Origin: an uncultured Roseburia sp.
GTDB taxonomy: Bacteria > Bacillota > Clostridia > Lachnospirales > Lachnospiraceae
Assembly: GCA_947652855.1 (NCBI GenBank)
Contig: CANTEO010000020.1
Span: 1 to 39,304 of the forward strand
Reading direction: 5' to 3'
DNA: 39,304 bases
Each line of letters begins with the position of its first letter. Position 1 is the first letter of the stretch. The notes under the pieces were generated by a model. That model was not told where the DNA came from. It ran no database searches and was given only the letters and a program-made list of their open reading frames with translations. Shown here in pieces: positions 22,165 to 30,280 of the stretch. Made by a program: the position numbers and the translations under genes.

Positions 22165-23502
22165 ATGTTTGAAGGGAAGACGGAGGCAGAGGCAAGGGAG
22201 GAGATGCGTTCCTTGGCAGAGGAGTATTATCTTACCTTTCATCAGAAAAAGGAGTATCAGGAGGGCGATCGGATTTCCTATGCGTCCAGGGTATACGACG
22301 CGCAGGAGATGAAGAACCTTGTGGACAGCGCGCTGGAGTTTTGGCTGACGAGCGGGCGGTACACGGATCAGTTTGAGCAAAAGCTCGCGGAATACATCGG
22401 CGTGCGGCATTGTGCGCTGGTGAATTCCGGCTCTTCCGCCAATCTGTTGGCCTTTATGGCGCTAACGTCCCCCCTTTTAGGAGAGCGGCGCGTGCAGCGG
22501 GGAGATGAGGTCATAACGGTGGCGGCCGGCTTTCCGACGACGGTGACGCCGTTTTTACAGTATGGGGCCGTCCCGGTGTTTGTAGACTTGACGATCCCGC
22601 AATATAATATAGATGCGTCACGCTTAGAGGACGCGCTGTCAGAAAAGACGAAAGCGGTCATGATTGCGCATACGTTGGGGAATCCGTTTGACTTAAAGGC
22701 AGTCAGGGAGTTCTGCGACCGCCATAAGCTGTGGCTGGTGGAGGATAACTGCGACGCGTTGGGAAGTGAGTATTGCCTGGACGGCGTGTGGAAGAGGACG
22801 GGCAGCATTGGGGACATTGGGACGAGCAGCTTTTACCCGCCGCATCATATGACGATGGGCGAGGGCGGGGCGGTGTATACCGACAATCCCCTGCTGCATA
22901 AGATCATACGTTCTATGCGCGACTGGGGAAGGGATTGTATGTGCGCGTCGGGACAGGATAACTTATGCGGGCATCGGTTTGACAGGCAGTATGGGGAATT
23001 GCCCCTTGGCTATGACCATAAATACGTGTACTCGCATTTTGGGTATAATTTAAAGGCGACGGATTTACAGGCGGCGGTGGGCTGCGCGCAGCTAGAGAAG
23101 CTGCCGGAGTTTACAAAGCGGCGCAGGGAGAATTTTGCGCGGTTGAAGGAGCAGCTGTCGATGCTTGAAGGAAAGCTGATTTTGCCGGAGGCGCAAAAGG
23201 ACGCGAACCCGTCCTGGTTTGGCTTTTTGATTACCTGCCGGGAAGGCGTGGATAAAAATCAAGCGGTTTCTTACTTGGAAGGGCATGGCGTGCAGACGCG
23301 GATGCTGTTTTCCGGCAATTTAATCAAGCAGCCCTGCTTTGATGAGCTAAGGAAGGCAAAGGCGGGCTATCGGGTGATCGGCGATTTGGAGAACACAGAC
23401 CGGATTATGGAACGCAGCTTTTGGGTGGGCGTCTATCCGGGCATGACGGACGCGATGATAGATTATATGGCGAAAATGCTGAAAGAAGCGCTGAGGGGAT
23501 AG
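22165..23502 (+). CDS. rfbH: CDP-4-keto-6-deoxyglucose 3-dehydrase (E1), RfbH/DdhC type
   Basis: This 445-residue DegT-family protein is an RfbH-type PMP-dependent 3-dehydrase rather than a transaminase. The internal-aldimine Lys is replaced by His in YPPHHMTMGEGG (His at about 227-228), the mark of this class, and an iron-sulfur Cys cluster is visible in RDCMCASGQDNLCG (Cys 258, 260, 268) plus Cys 196. It removes the C3 hydroxyl from the RfbG product on the way to 3,6-dideoxyhexoses and needs an E3 reductase. No E3 (ferredoxin reductase type) gene is in the window. ATG 22165 has GGAGAG five bases upstream; ATG 22153 has no proper ribosome site. Confidence 0.9.
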   Translation: MFEGKTEAEAREEMRSLAEEYYLTFHQKKEYQEGDRISYASRVYDAQEMKNLVDSALEFWLTSGRYTDQFEQKLAEYIGVRHCALVNSGSSANLLAFMALTSPLLGERRVQRGDEVITVAAGFPTTVTPFLQYGAVPVFVDLTIPQYNIDASRLEDALSEKTKAVMIAHTLGNPFDLKAVREFCDRHKLWLVEDNCDALGSEYCLDGVWKRTGSIGDIGTSSFYPPHHMTMGEGGAVYTDNPLLHKIIRSMRDWGRDCMCASGQDNLCGHRFDRQYGELPLGYDHKYVYSHFGYNLKATDLQAAVGCAQLEKLPEFTKRRRENFARLKEQLSMLEGKLILPEAQKDANPSWFGFLITCREGVDKNQAVSYLEGHGVQTRMLFSGNLIKQPCFDELRKAKAGYRVIGDLENTDRIMERSFWVGVYPGMTDAMIDYMAKMLKEALRG

Positions 23503-23506
23503 AGGC

Positions 23507-24166
23507 ATGGATGACATTGTTTTGGCCGGCTCCGGCGGCTGCATGAGGGAGCTGGCCTGGCAGATTCAGGAATGGAACCGGGAGCGGGAAGGCTGGAATG
23601 TGTTAGGGTACGTGGATCGTGAGCCTCCCTGCGGCCGGGATGGCGTATGGGTTGGCGGGCAGCGCATCCCCTATTTGGGGGATGATGAGTTTCTGCTGCG
23701 TCAGGAAACGCAAGTCAATGCCGTTCTTTGCGTGGGCGAGCCAAAGCTTCGGAAGAAAATAGCGTCACGCCTCCAGGAAAACCCGCATATCCGCTTTCCA
23801 AACCTGATTCTTGGAAACACGCGGATTTGTGAGGATGTTCAGATGGGGATGGGCTGCATTGTCAGCATGGACGCGCGGATTTCAACGAATGTGACGTTGG
23901 GGGATTTTGTGTTCTTAAACTTGGGGAGCGGAATCTGCCACGACGGGCGGATTGGCGATTTTGTGACGCTTGGCCCGGATGTGCGGCTGGCAGGCTGCGT
24001 GACGGTAGAGGATGGCGTAAGCTTGGGCCTTGGGACAAAGATTATACAGGGAATCACTGTCGGGAGGAACGCCGTGACGGGGGCGGGGAGCATAGTTGTA
24101 AGGGATCTAGGCGCTGACTGCGTCGCGGCGGGCGTCCCGGCGAGGAAAATGAGGGAAATAGGATGA
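23507..24166 (+). CDS. NeuD/PglD-type sugar O/N-acetyltransferase
   Basis: The 219-residue protein combines an N-terminal Rossmann-like domain that binds the sugar nucleotide (VLAGSGGCMRELAW, VLGYVDREPP) with a C-terminal left-handed beta helix of hexapeptide repeats (residues about 105-210). It has the His-rich GSGICHDGRIGDFVTLGP catalytic region and the VAAGVPARKM ending. PglD, NeuD and some LegH-role enzymes share this fold. Directly before the nonulosonate synthase, it could N-acetylate the amino-sugar precursor or O-acetylate the final acid. Its stop overlaps the synthase start (ATGA), which ties it to the nonulosonate branch. Confidence 0.82.
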   Translation: MDDIVLAGSGGCMRELAWQIQEWNREREGWNVLGYVDREPPCGRDGVWVGGQRIPYLGDDEFLLRQETQVNAVLCVGEPKLRKKIASRLQENPHIRFPNLILGNTRICEDVQMGMGCIVSMDARISTNVTLGDFVFLNLGSGICHDGRIGDFVTLGPDVRLAGCVTVEDGVSLGLGTKIIQGITVGRNAVTGAGSIVVRDLGADCVAAGVPARKMREIG

Positions 24167-25155
24167 GAGTGACGGTCATTGCAGAGGCGGGCGTAAATCA
24201 CAATGGGGATCTGTCTTTGGCGAAGCGGATGGTCGAGGCGGCAAAAGAGGCGGGGGCTGACTATGTTAAGTTCCAGACGTTCGTGCCGGAGAATTTGGTT
24301 TCGAAAAAGGCGAAGAAAGCGGAGTATCAGAAGAAGGCGACGGGGGAAGACGGCTCGCAGCTTGCAATGCTGCAGAAGCTGGCGCTGACGGAGCAGGATT
24401 TTTGGGAATTGAAGCGGCATTGCGACGTGCTTGGAATTGGGTTTCTCTCCACGCCGTTTGACTTTGAGAGCATAGATGTTTTGGCGAAGATGGAGATGGA
24501 TTTTTGGAAGCTTCCTTCCGGGGAGGCGACGAATCTCCCGTATTTGGAAAAAATCGCAAAGACTGGGAAGAAAGTCGTTTTGTCTACGGGGATGTGTCAG
24601 ATGCAGGAAATCAAGGACGCGGTTTCTGTGCTGGAGGAGAACGGCGCTTTCGATATTACGCTTCTGCATTGCAACACGGAGTATCCAACGCCGTTTTCCG
24701 ATGTGAATCTTTTGGCGATGCGCCAGATGAAGGAGGAGCTGAAAAAGCCTGTGGGCTATTCAGACCATACAGTGGGGACGGAGGTGGCGATTGCCGCCGT
24801 GGCGCTTGGGGCCACAGTCATTGAAAAGCATTTTACGTTGGATCGGACGATGGAAGGGCCGGATCATAAAGCCAGCTTAGAGCCGCGGGAGCTTGCGCAG
24901 ATGGTAAAGGCGATTCGGAATATTGAAGAAAGCTTGGGGGACGGCGTCAAACGGCGCACGGCTTCCGAGGAAAAGAACTGTATTTCCGCCAGGAAGAGCA
25001 TTGTCGCGAAACGCCCTATCCGCAAAGGAGAGGCATTCACTGTGGACAACCTGACCGTAAAACGGCCGGGCAGTGGAAAAAGCCCGATGCTTTGGAGGGA
25101 GACGTTAGGGCAGACGGCGCAAAAGGACTATGAGGAAGAGGAAATGATAGAATAA
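24163..25155 (+). CDS. legI: Nonulosonic acid synthase (NeuB/LegI family)
   Basis: This 330-residue enzyme condenses phosphoenolpyruvate with a six-carbon N-acylated amino sugar. The TIM barrel shows IAEAGVNHNG (6-15), GADYVKFQTF (31-40), FLSTPFD, KLPSGE, GYSDHT and VIEKHFTLDR. A C-terminal antifreeze-like SAF domain (about 275-330, RKSIVAKRPIRKGEAF) contributes to the active site of the dimer. Legionaminic rather than sialic acid is inferred from the company of LegB-type dehydratase and the CBS-nucleotidyltransferase later in the operon. Confidence 0.9.
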   Translation: MRVTVIAEAGVNHNGDLSLAKRMVEAAKEAGADYVKFQTFVPENLVSKKAKKAEYQKKATGEDGSQLAMLQKLALTEQDFWELKRHCDVLGIGFLSTPFDFESIDVLAKMEMDFWKLPSGEATNLPYLEKIAKTGKKVVLSTGMCQMQEIKDAVSVLEENGAFDITLLHCNTEYPTPFSDVNLLAMRQMKEELKKPVGYSDHTVGTEVAIAAVALGATVIEKHFTLDRTMEGPDHKASLEPRELAQMVKAIRNIEESLGDGVKRRTASEEKNCISARKSIVAKRPIRKGEAFTVDNLTVKRPGSGKSPMLWRETLGQTAQKDYEEEEMIE

Positions 25156-25190
25156 TTTCCACCGATCAGGTGGGAGGATATGGAGGCAGG

Positions 25191-25871
25191 ATGAAACAGA
25201 TCGCAATCATTCCGGCCCGCAGCGGATCGAAGGGCTTAAAGGACAAAAATATCAGGGAGTTGAACGGGAAGCCGATGATGGCGCATACGATTGAGGCGGC
25301 GCAAAAATCGGGGATTTTTGACTGCATCCATGTGTCAACGGACAGCAGGGCATATGCAGAGATCGCGCAGGCGCATGGCGCGGACGTGCCATTTTTGCGG
25401 GAGGCGGAATATGCGGGCGACGGGGCAAGCACATGGGACGCCCTTCGCTTTGTGCTTTCCAATTATAAAAAGTTAGGGCGGGAGTTTGACATAGTTACGC
25501 TTCTGCAGCCGACCTCTCCGTTGCGGGACGCGCAGGACATTCAAAATGCATATCGGCTTTTTCTGAAAAAAGAAGCCGACGCGGTGATTGGCGTGTGCCG
25601 GCTGGAGCATCCCATTTCGATTTGCGGCGCGCTTGGGGAAGGCGGGTCTATGTGCGGCTTTCTGGACAGCAACCGGGTGGGGGCGCGCCAGGGACAGGCA
25701 GAGCTTTACCGGATTAACGGCGCGATTTATATCCAATATGCCCGTATGCTTTTGGCGGGGGAAAATCTGTATAATGAAAAGTCATATGCGTATGTGATGA
25801 GCAGGGAGCATTCCATAGATGTGGATGATTTGCTTGATTTTCATATGGCGGAATTTATAATGAGAGATTAA
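25191..25871 (+). CDS. legF: CMP-nonulosonate cytidylyltransferase (NeuA/LegF family)
   Basis: This 226-residue enzyme activates the nonulosonic acid as CMP-sugar for glycosyltransferases. It has the CTP-binding IIPARSGSKGLKDKNIR (6-22), HVSTDS, TLLQPTSPLR and the NGAIYI strand. Start ATG 25191 is chosen because GGAGG is five bases upstream; an in-frame GTG at 25170 is unlikely. The transcript continues through an inserted pair of small unknown genes before the operon resumes with the nucleotidyltransferase at 26994. Confidence 0.9.
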   Translation: MKQIAIIPARSGSKGLKDKNIRELNGKPMMAHTIEAAQKSGIFDCIHVSTDSRAYAEIAQAHGADVPFLREAEYAGDGASTWDALRFVLSNYKKLGREFDIVTLLQPTSPLRDAQDIQNAYRLFLKKEADAVIGVCRLEHPISICGALGEGGSMCGFLDSNRVGARQGQAELYRINGAIYIQYARMLLAGENLYNEKSYAYVMSREHSIDVDDLLDFHMAEFIMRD

Positions 25872-25873
25872 AG

Positions 25874-25996
25874 TGTGGACCAAGTCAGCTTACAAAAAAG
25901 CGAGTGCCAGCTAGGCGAAATGACGGTCATATAGACTGGTGGCTTTATAAAGACAGCAAGCCGCAGGATTATTTTCAAATCAGTGAGGAGGGGTGA
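25874..25996 (+). pseudogene. Possible coding remnant between legF and the inserted pair
   Basis: One frame stays open from inside the end of legF to a TGA at 25994-25996 and encodes a protein-like tail that includes NDGHIDWWLYKDSKPQDYF and ends QISEEG. It has no ribosome site or full-length start, so it may be the last 30-40 codons of a gene whose front was lost. I do not recognise the family. It abuts the GTG start of the next gene, whose Shine-Dalgarno lies within its final codons. It may simply be fortuitous. Confidence 0.3.
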
Positions 25997-25997
25997 C

Positions 25998-26603
25998 GTG
26001 AAAAAGGAGAATTATTTTGCAGACATACAGGGAATCGGGAGTTTAGATATTTTATATGTATTTTATGAGGATGCGCATCCCATTTTATTTTTGTGCAAAG
26101 ATAAGGCTGGAAGGGAGTATCTGTGTCAATGTTATGAATATAGAAAAGTGCAGAGGTGGCATTTGGCAGAGATTTCGCAGATATGCTTAGATGATATGCT
26201 TTGGGGGAAAGTGTCTGTGTGGGAGGCGTTTCAACGTGCAGAACATATTTTTGACATTGAATATACTCTTTTAAAAGAGGAGAAATGCAGAAAGGTTTCT
26301 TATGATGACATTGATGCGGTGGACTTGCCAGATGAAGATTTTTTCTTGGATGAAGATGACCGGCAGGAGTATCTAGATTTTTTTGGCATGGACACAAATG
26401 AGAAGTCCTTTTTATTTATCAATGAAGCAGAACGGTTGTTTCGTATTCCGAAAAGGAATATGGAATTGGTTCAAGTCGTATCAAATATACAGTTTAAGGA
26501 AGAAATATCAGATGGAAGTTATAGAATAGAGAGCGCTGCATTAAAATTGGGAAATATTGTAATTGAAGATGGGGCAAATAGCATGAATTGTTCAGCGGCA
26601 TAG
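25998..26603 (+). CDS. Unknown DUF6575-like protein, AT-rich insert
   Basis: This 201-residue acidic protein has no signal peptide or membrane span. The N-terminal 85 residues (SLDILYVFYEDAHPILFLCKDKAGREYLC, with a Trp-His pair and a VWEAF motif) resemble DUF6575 as I remember it, in which a small beta domain follows the same pattern. The rest contains a very acidic stretch (about 105-130). GTG 25998 has GGAGGGG five bases upstream. Base composition is visibly AT-richer than the flanking sugar genes, and it breaks the legF-to-nucleotidyltransferase order, so acquisition is likely. No function is assigned; a sugar-related role has no support. Confidence 0.6.
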   Translation: MKKENYFADIQGIGSLDILYVFYEDAHPILFLCKDKAGREYLCQCYEYRKVQRWHLAEISQICLDDMLWGKVSVWEAFQRAEHIFDIEYTLLKEEKCRKVSYDDIDAVDLPDEDFFLDEDDRQEYLDFFGMDTNEKSFLFINEAERLFRIPKRNMELVQVVSNIQFKEEISDGSYRIESAALKLGNIVIEDGANSMNCSAA

Positions 26604-26634
26604 CTGCATTACTAGAAGAGAAAGATGGGAACTT

Positions 26635-26958
26635 ATGGAGAAAAGCAAATTTCAGTTTTCAAATCCTCGTATTATGAGAAGTGTTTTTATGGCAAATGAA
26701 GAAATATGGCCAAATGATAAGAAACAGTATGCAATGGAACTGGGTGCAGAAACACAAATTAAGAGGGATCCAGACAGAAAATGCGCAATAGTGATGTTTA
26801 CAATATCAATTAATAAAAATGAGGAGTATGTTAGGGAGCAGAACCTGCCTGTTTATGTTTCTGTGACGGCGGCTTCAGAATTTTCATGGGAGTACGAAAT
26901 GGAAGGGCAGCAATTAGAGCAATTGTTTCATATACCATTTATTGATTTTACAAAATAA
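26635..26958 (+). CDS. Small SecB-like protein, apparently shortened
   Basis: The 107-residue product begins KFQFSNPRIMRSVFMANEEIW and continues with beta-strand stretches (YAMELGAETQIKRD, CAIVMFTISINKN, LPVYVSVTAASEFSWEYE), the pattern of small SecB-like chaperone domains in clostridia. Those proteins normally have about 140 residues and end with a helix region and an LPPINF-type tail. Here the strands pass from QQLEQLF almost straight to HIPFIDFTK, as if an in-frame deletion removed the helix. It is AT-rich like the preceding gene and only 31 bases after it, so the two probably moved together. The family call is from memory and moderate. Confidence 0.5.
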   Translation: MEKSKFQFSNPRIMRSVFMANEEIWPNDKKQYAMELGAETQIKRDPDRKCAIVMFTISINKNEEYVREQNLPVYVSVTAASEFSWEYEMEGQQLEQLFHIPFIDFTK

Positions 26959-26993
26959 AAGGCATATGGCGACATATCAGACTAGGAGGCGCT

Positions 26994-28073
26994 ATGAATG
27001 CAGAGCAATTGACATCTTTTGTCATTTCCCCGGACGGCACTGTCGTAGAGGCGATGCAGAAGATTGACACCAACGCCAGGGGAATTTTATTTGTGACGGA
27101 TCAGGAAAGGAAATTATGCGGCGTGCTTACGGACGGGGACATCCGAAGATGGCTGATTCGGACAGGAAAGCTGCATGGAGCGGTCAGCCAGGTGATGAAC
27201 TGCCATCCGAAAGTGGTGAGCCGGGAGGAGATTCCGTTTTCTAAGGAATACATGGAACAGTCCGTGATTACCGCGCTGCCTGTGGTGGATGAAGCGGGCG
27301 TGGTGCTGGACATTCTTTTTCGGGAATCTAAGGAGGATGCTTTTTCCAGGAAAAAAGGCGGCTTGGAACGCGTTCCGGTCGTCGTTATGGCTGGAGGGAA
27401 AGGGACGAGGCTTTATCCCTATACGAAAATATTGCCGAAGCCTTTGATTCCCATTGGAGACATTCCGATAATGGAACGCATTTTAAGGAAATTCCATGAA
27501 TTTGGCGCGGATGAGTTTTATGCGACAGTCAATTACCGCAAGAGCATGATTAAATCTTATTTTGCGGAAGTGAACGCAGGCTACGCCATTCATTATGTGG
27601 AGGAAGACGTTCCGCTTGGGACGGCAGGAAGCCTGCGGCTGTTGGAGCGGCCATTTGACGTTCCATTTATCGTGACAAACTGTGATATTTTGATTCATGC
27701 GGAATATGGGGACATATACAGATACCATAAGGAATCCGGGAATGAGATGACAATTGTGACGGCGTTAAAAAATATTGTGGTGCCTTACGGCGTGGTGCGC
27801 TCCAGTGAGAACGGGACGGTGGAATCCATTGATGAAAAGCCGAAGCTGTCGTATTTTGTCAATACAGGGATGTATATTTTAAATCCGCTTTTGGTTCAGG
27901 AGATCCCGCCGGATGTGATGTTCCATATGACGGATCTTTCAGATATGCTGCTGAAGCAGAAGAGAAAGGTTGGGATGTACCCGATCAGCGAGGATTCTTT
28001 TTTGGATATGGGCGAATTTGAGGAAATGCGCCGAATGGAGGAGAAGCTGAACCGCAGCAGCGAGGAGAGCTAA
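26994..28073 (+). CDS. CBS-domain sugar nucleotidyltransferase (PtmE type)
   Basis: The 359-residue protein has two CBS motifs (about 5-115, with GVLTDGDIRRWL) fused to a nucleotidyltransferase domain (about 122-350) with GGKGTRLYPYTKILPKPL (position near 129), TNCDIL, PYGVV and EKPK. PtmE proteins with this architecture make GDP-glucosamine in the Campylobacter legionaminic acid pathway; others with the same layout make related amino-sugar nucleotides. AGGAGG lies five bases before ATG 26994. It supplies the activated sugar for the epimerase and dehydratase that follow. The exact nucleotide cannot be read from sequence. Confidence 0.85.
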   Translation: MNAEQLTSFVISPDGTVVEAMQKIDTNARGILFVTDQERKLCGVLTDGDIRRWLIRTGKLHGAVSQVMNCHPKVVSREEIPFSKEYMEQSVITALPVVDEAGVVLDILFRESKEDAFSRKKGGLERVPVVVMAGGKGTRLYPYTKILPKPLIPIGDIPIMERILRKFHEFGADEFYATVNYRKSMIKSYFAEVNAGYAIHYVEEDVPLGTAGSLRLLERPFDVPFIVTNCDILIHAEYGDIYRYHKESGNEMTIVTALKNIVVPYGVVRSSENGTVESIDEKPKLSYFVNTGMYILNPLLVQEIPPDVMFHMTDLSDMLLKQKRKVGMYPISEDSFLDMGEFEEMRRMEEKLNRSSEES

Positions 28074-28102
28074 GATGGGATGTAAGCCGAGGTGAGTTTG
28101 AT

Positions 28103-29272
28103 ATGAAAAAAATTGCAGTTTTGACGGGGACAAGGGCAGAGTACGGATTGTTAAAGCCGGTTTTAAGGCAAATAGAGGCAGACGGGGGCCTTGCTCTGCG
28201 CCTGATCGTCACCGGGGCGCACCTGGAGGGGCAGTTTGGGGAGACGGTCAGGGAAATTGAGCAGGACGGGTTCCCGATTCATTATAAAGTGCATATGAAT
28301 TTAACATCTGACAAAACAGAGGGCATCCTGCATTCCATGGCTTTGGAATTGAACGGCCTGGCAGAAATTTTTGCGAAGGAGACGTTTGATCTTTTGATTT
28401 TGCTTGGGGATCGGTATGAGCTGATGATGGCCGCGGCCTGCGCCGTGATGAACCGTGTGCCGATTGCGCATATCCACGGCGGGGAGCTGACGCAGGGAGC
28501 CGTTGACGACTGTTTCCGGCATTCTGTGACAAAGATGGCGGCGATTCATTTTACAAGCACAGAGCGGTACAGAAGGCGTGTAATTCAGATGGGGGAGCAG
28601 CCGGGGCGCGTGTTTTCAGTCGGCGCGCTTGGCGTTTCCAATATCCGAAAAATGCAGTTTCTCTCTCAGGCTGCTCTGACGGAGCGGTTTGGCATTTCCT
28701 GGGAGCGGCCCGTCATTTTGGTGACGTACCATCCTGTGACGCTGGAGGGAGGGACGGCTGTGGAGCAGGCGGAACGCCTGCTTTCGGTCTTAAGCGCCCA
28801 TTCGGAATATCATTATGTATTCACTTATGCCAACGCGGATATGGACGGGCAGGCGATCAACCGTAAAATTGACCGGTTTGTGTCTGAGCGGGGCAATTGC
28901 CGGGCATTTGCCTCAATGGGGCAGGCCGGGTATTTGAGCATGCTGCATTATGCGGCCGCCGTTGTTGGGAACTCTTCGAGCGGCATCATTGAGGCTCCGT
29001 CTTTTCATATTCCTACGGTAAATATCGGAAACCGGCAGAAGGGGAGGGTCAGGGCGGAAAGCGTCATTGACTGCGGGACGGGCCAGGAGGAGATTGAGCG
29101 GGCGTTTTGCCTGGCGCTGTCTGACGCGTTCCGTGAAACGTGCAGAAGCGTCAGCAATCCGTATGAAGGGAAGGGAACCGCAGAGGAAATTGTGAGGCGC
29201 TGCAAAGAATATTTGAGCGGGTTTGAAAATACAGAGAAAGTGTTTTATGACTTAAAGGAGGAAATAGAATGA
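28103..29272 (+). CDS. legG: Hydrolysing NDP-sugar 2-epimerase (NeuC/LegG type)
   Basis: This 389-residue GT-B-fold enzyme removes the nucleotide and inverts C2 to give the free hexose for the synthase. It has GTRAEYGLLKPVL (9-21), LLGDRYELMMAA, HIHGGELTQGAVDDCFRHSVTKMAAIHF and VGNSSSGIIEAPSF, all characteristic of NeuC-type enzymes. GAGGTGAG precedes ATG 28103. The stop overlaps the next start (ATGA), tying it to the LegB-type dehydratase. In the legionaminic pathway the substrate is the diamino sugar; in the sialic pathway it is UDP-GlcNAc. Confidence 0.88.
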   Translation: MKKIAVLTGTRAEYGLLKPVLRQIEADGGLALRLIVTGAHLEGQFGETVREIEQDGFPIHYKVHMNLTSDKTEGILHSMALELNGLAEIFAKETFDLLILLGDRYELMMAAACAVMNRVPIAHIHGGELTQGAVDDCFRHSVTKMAAIHFTSTERYRRRVIQMGEQPGRVFSVGALGVSNIRKMQFLSQAALTERFGISWERPVILVTYHPVTLEGGTAVEQAERLLSVLSAHSEYHYVFTYANADMDGQAINRKIDRFVSERGNCRAFASMGQAGYLSMLHYAAAVVGNSSSGIIEAPSFHIPTVNIGNRQKGRVRAESVIDCGTGQEEIERAFCLALSDAFRETCRSVSNPYEGKGTAEEIVRRCKEYLSGFENTEKVFYDLKEEIE

Positions 29273-30249
29273 AAAAAGCGCTTGTGACGGGAGCGGATGG
29301 GTTTATAGGGAGCCACTTGACAGAGGCATTGTTAGAAAAAGGGTACGACGTAAAGGCATTTGTGTATTACAACTCTTTTAACAATTGGGGCTGGCTGGAT
29401 ACGCTGCCGAAGGAAAAGCTAAGTCAGATTGAAATTTTTTCCGGAGACATCAGGGATCCGAACGGCGTGCGGGAGGCAATGAAAGGCGAGGACATCGTGT
29501 TTCATCTGGCTGCGTTAATCGCGATTCCATTCAGCTATCATTCGCCGGACTCTTATGTGGACACGAATATCAAGGGAACGTTGAACGTCTTGCAGGCCGC
29601 GAGGGAGCTTGAGACGGAGCGCCTGCTTGTCACGTCCACTTCGGAGGTGTATGGGACGGCGCAGTATGTGCCGATTGATGAAAAGCACCCGTATCAGGGG
29701 CAGTCGCCGTATTCTGCGACAAAGATTGGGGCTGACCGCCTTGCGGAGAGCTTTTACCGCAGCTTTTCCCTTCCGGTGTCGATTGTGCGCCCATTCAATA
29801 CGTATGGTCCAAGGCAGTCGGCAAGGGCGGTGATCCCGACGGTCATTACGCAGCTGTTGGCCGGTAAGGATGAGATTCAGCTAGGCTCGCTGACGCCGAC
29901 AAGGGATTTTAATTATGTAAAGGACACGGCGGCTGGATTTCTTGCGATCGCGGAATCGGATCGGACAATTGGGGAGGAAATTAACATCGCCACGCAGCAG
30001 GAGGTGTCGATTGGGGATTTGGCGAAAGAGATTATTTCCCAGATTCGCCCGTCTGCAAAAATTGTCTGCGACGAGCAGCGGCTGCGCCCCGAAAAGAGCG
30101 AGGTGAACCGCCTGCTTGGCGCGAACGCGAAGATTAAGGAGCTGACGGACTGGGAGCAGAAGTACACGTTTGCTCAGGGAATTGCGGAGACGATTGCATG
30201 GCTAAGAGAGCATTTAGGGGCGTATAAGACAGATATTTATAATGTGTAG
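29269..30249 (+). CDS. legB: NDP-sugar 4,6-dehydratase (LegB type)
   Basis: This 326-residue short-chain dehydrogenase has GADGFIGSHL (8-17), TSTSEVYG (catalytic Thr region), PYSATKIGAD (catalytic Tyr-Lys), VRPFNTYGPRQSARAVIPT and the LRPEKSEVNRLLGAN C-terminal element seen in LegB/PseB-like enzymes that act on aminosugar nucleotides. AAAGGAGG precedes ATG 29269, which overlaps the legG stop. It would make the 4-keto-6-deoxy intermediate that LegC aminates; LegC is not in the window. The operon probably ends soon after, because the genes beyond run the other way. Confidence 0.88.
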   Translation: MKKALVTGADGFIGSHLTEALLEKGYDVKAFVYYNSFNNWGWLDTLPKEKLSQIEIFSGDIRDPNGVREAMKGEDIVFHLAALIAIPFSYHSPDSYVDTNIKGTLNVLQAARELETERLLVTSTSEVYGTAQYVPIDEKHPYQGQSPYSATKIGADRLAESFYRSFSLPVSIVRPFNTYGPRQSARAVIPTVITQLLAGKDEIQLGSLTPTRDFNYVKDTAAGFLAIAESDRTIGEEINIATQQEVSIGDLAKEIISQIRPSAKIVCDEQRLRPEKSEVNRLLGANAKIKELTDWEQKYTFAQGIAETIAWLREHLGAYKTDIYNV

Positions 30250-30280
30250 GCGTTGCAAAGGCGTAAGAGAGGAAGGCGTT

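Noticed and set aside
22165..23502. The DegT-family protein as the missing LegC aminotransferase
   Set aside because: The PLP lysine is replaced by His and iron-sulfur cysteines are present, which marks an RfbH-type dehydrase.
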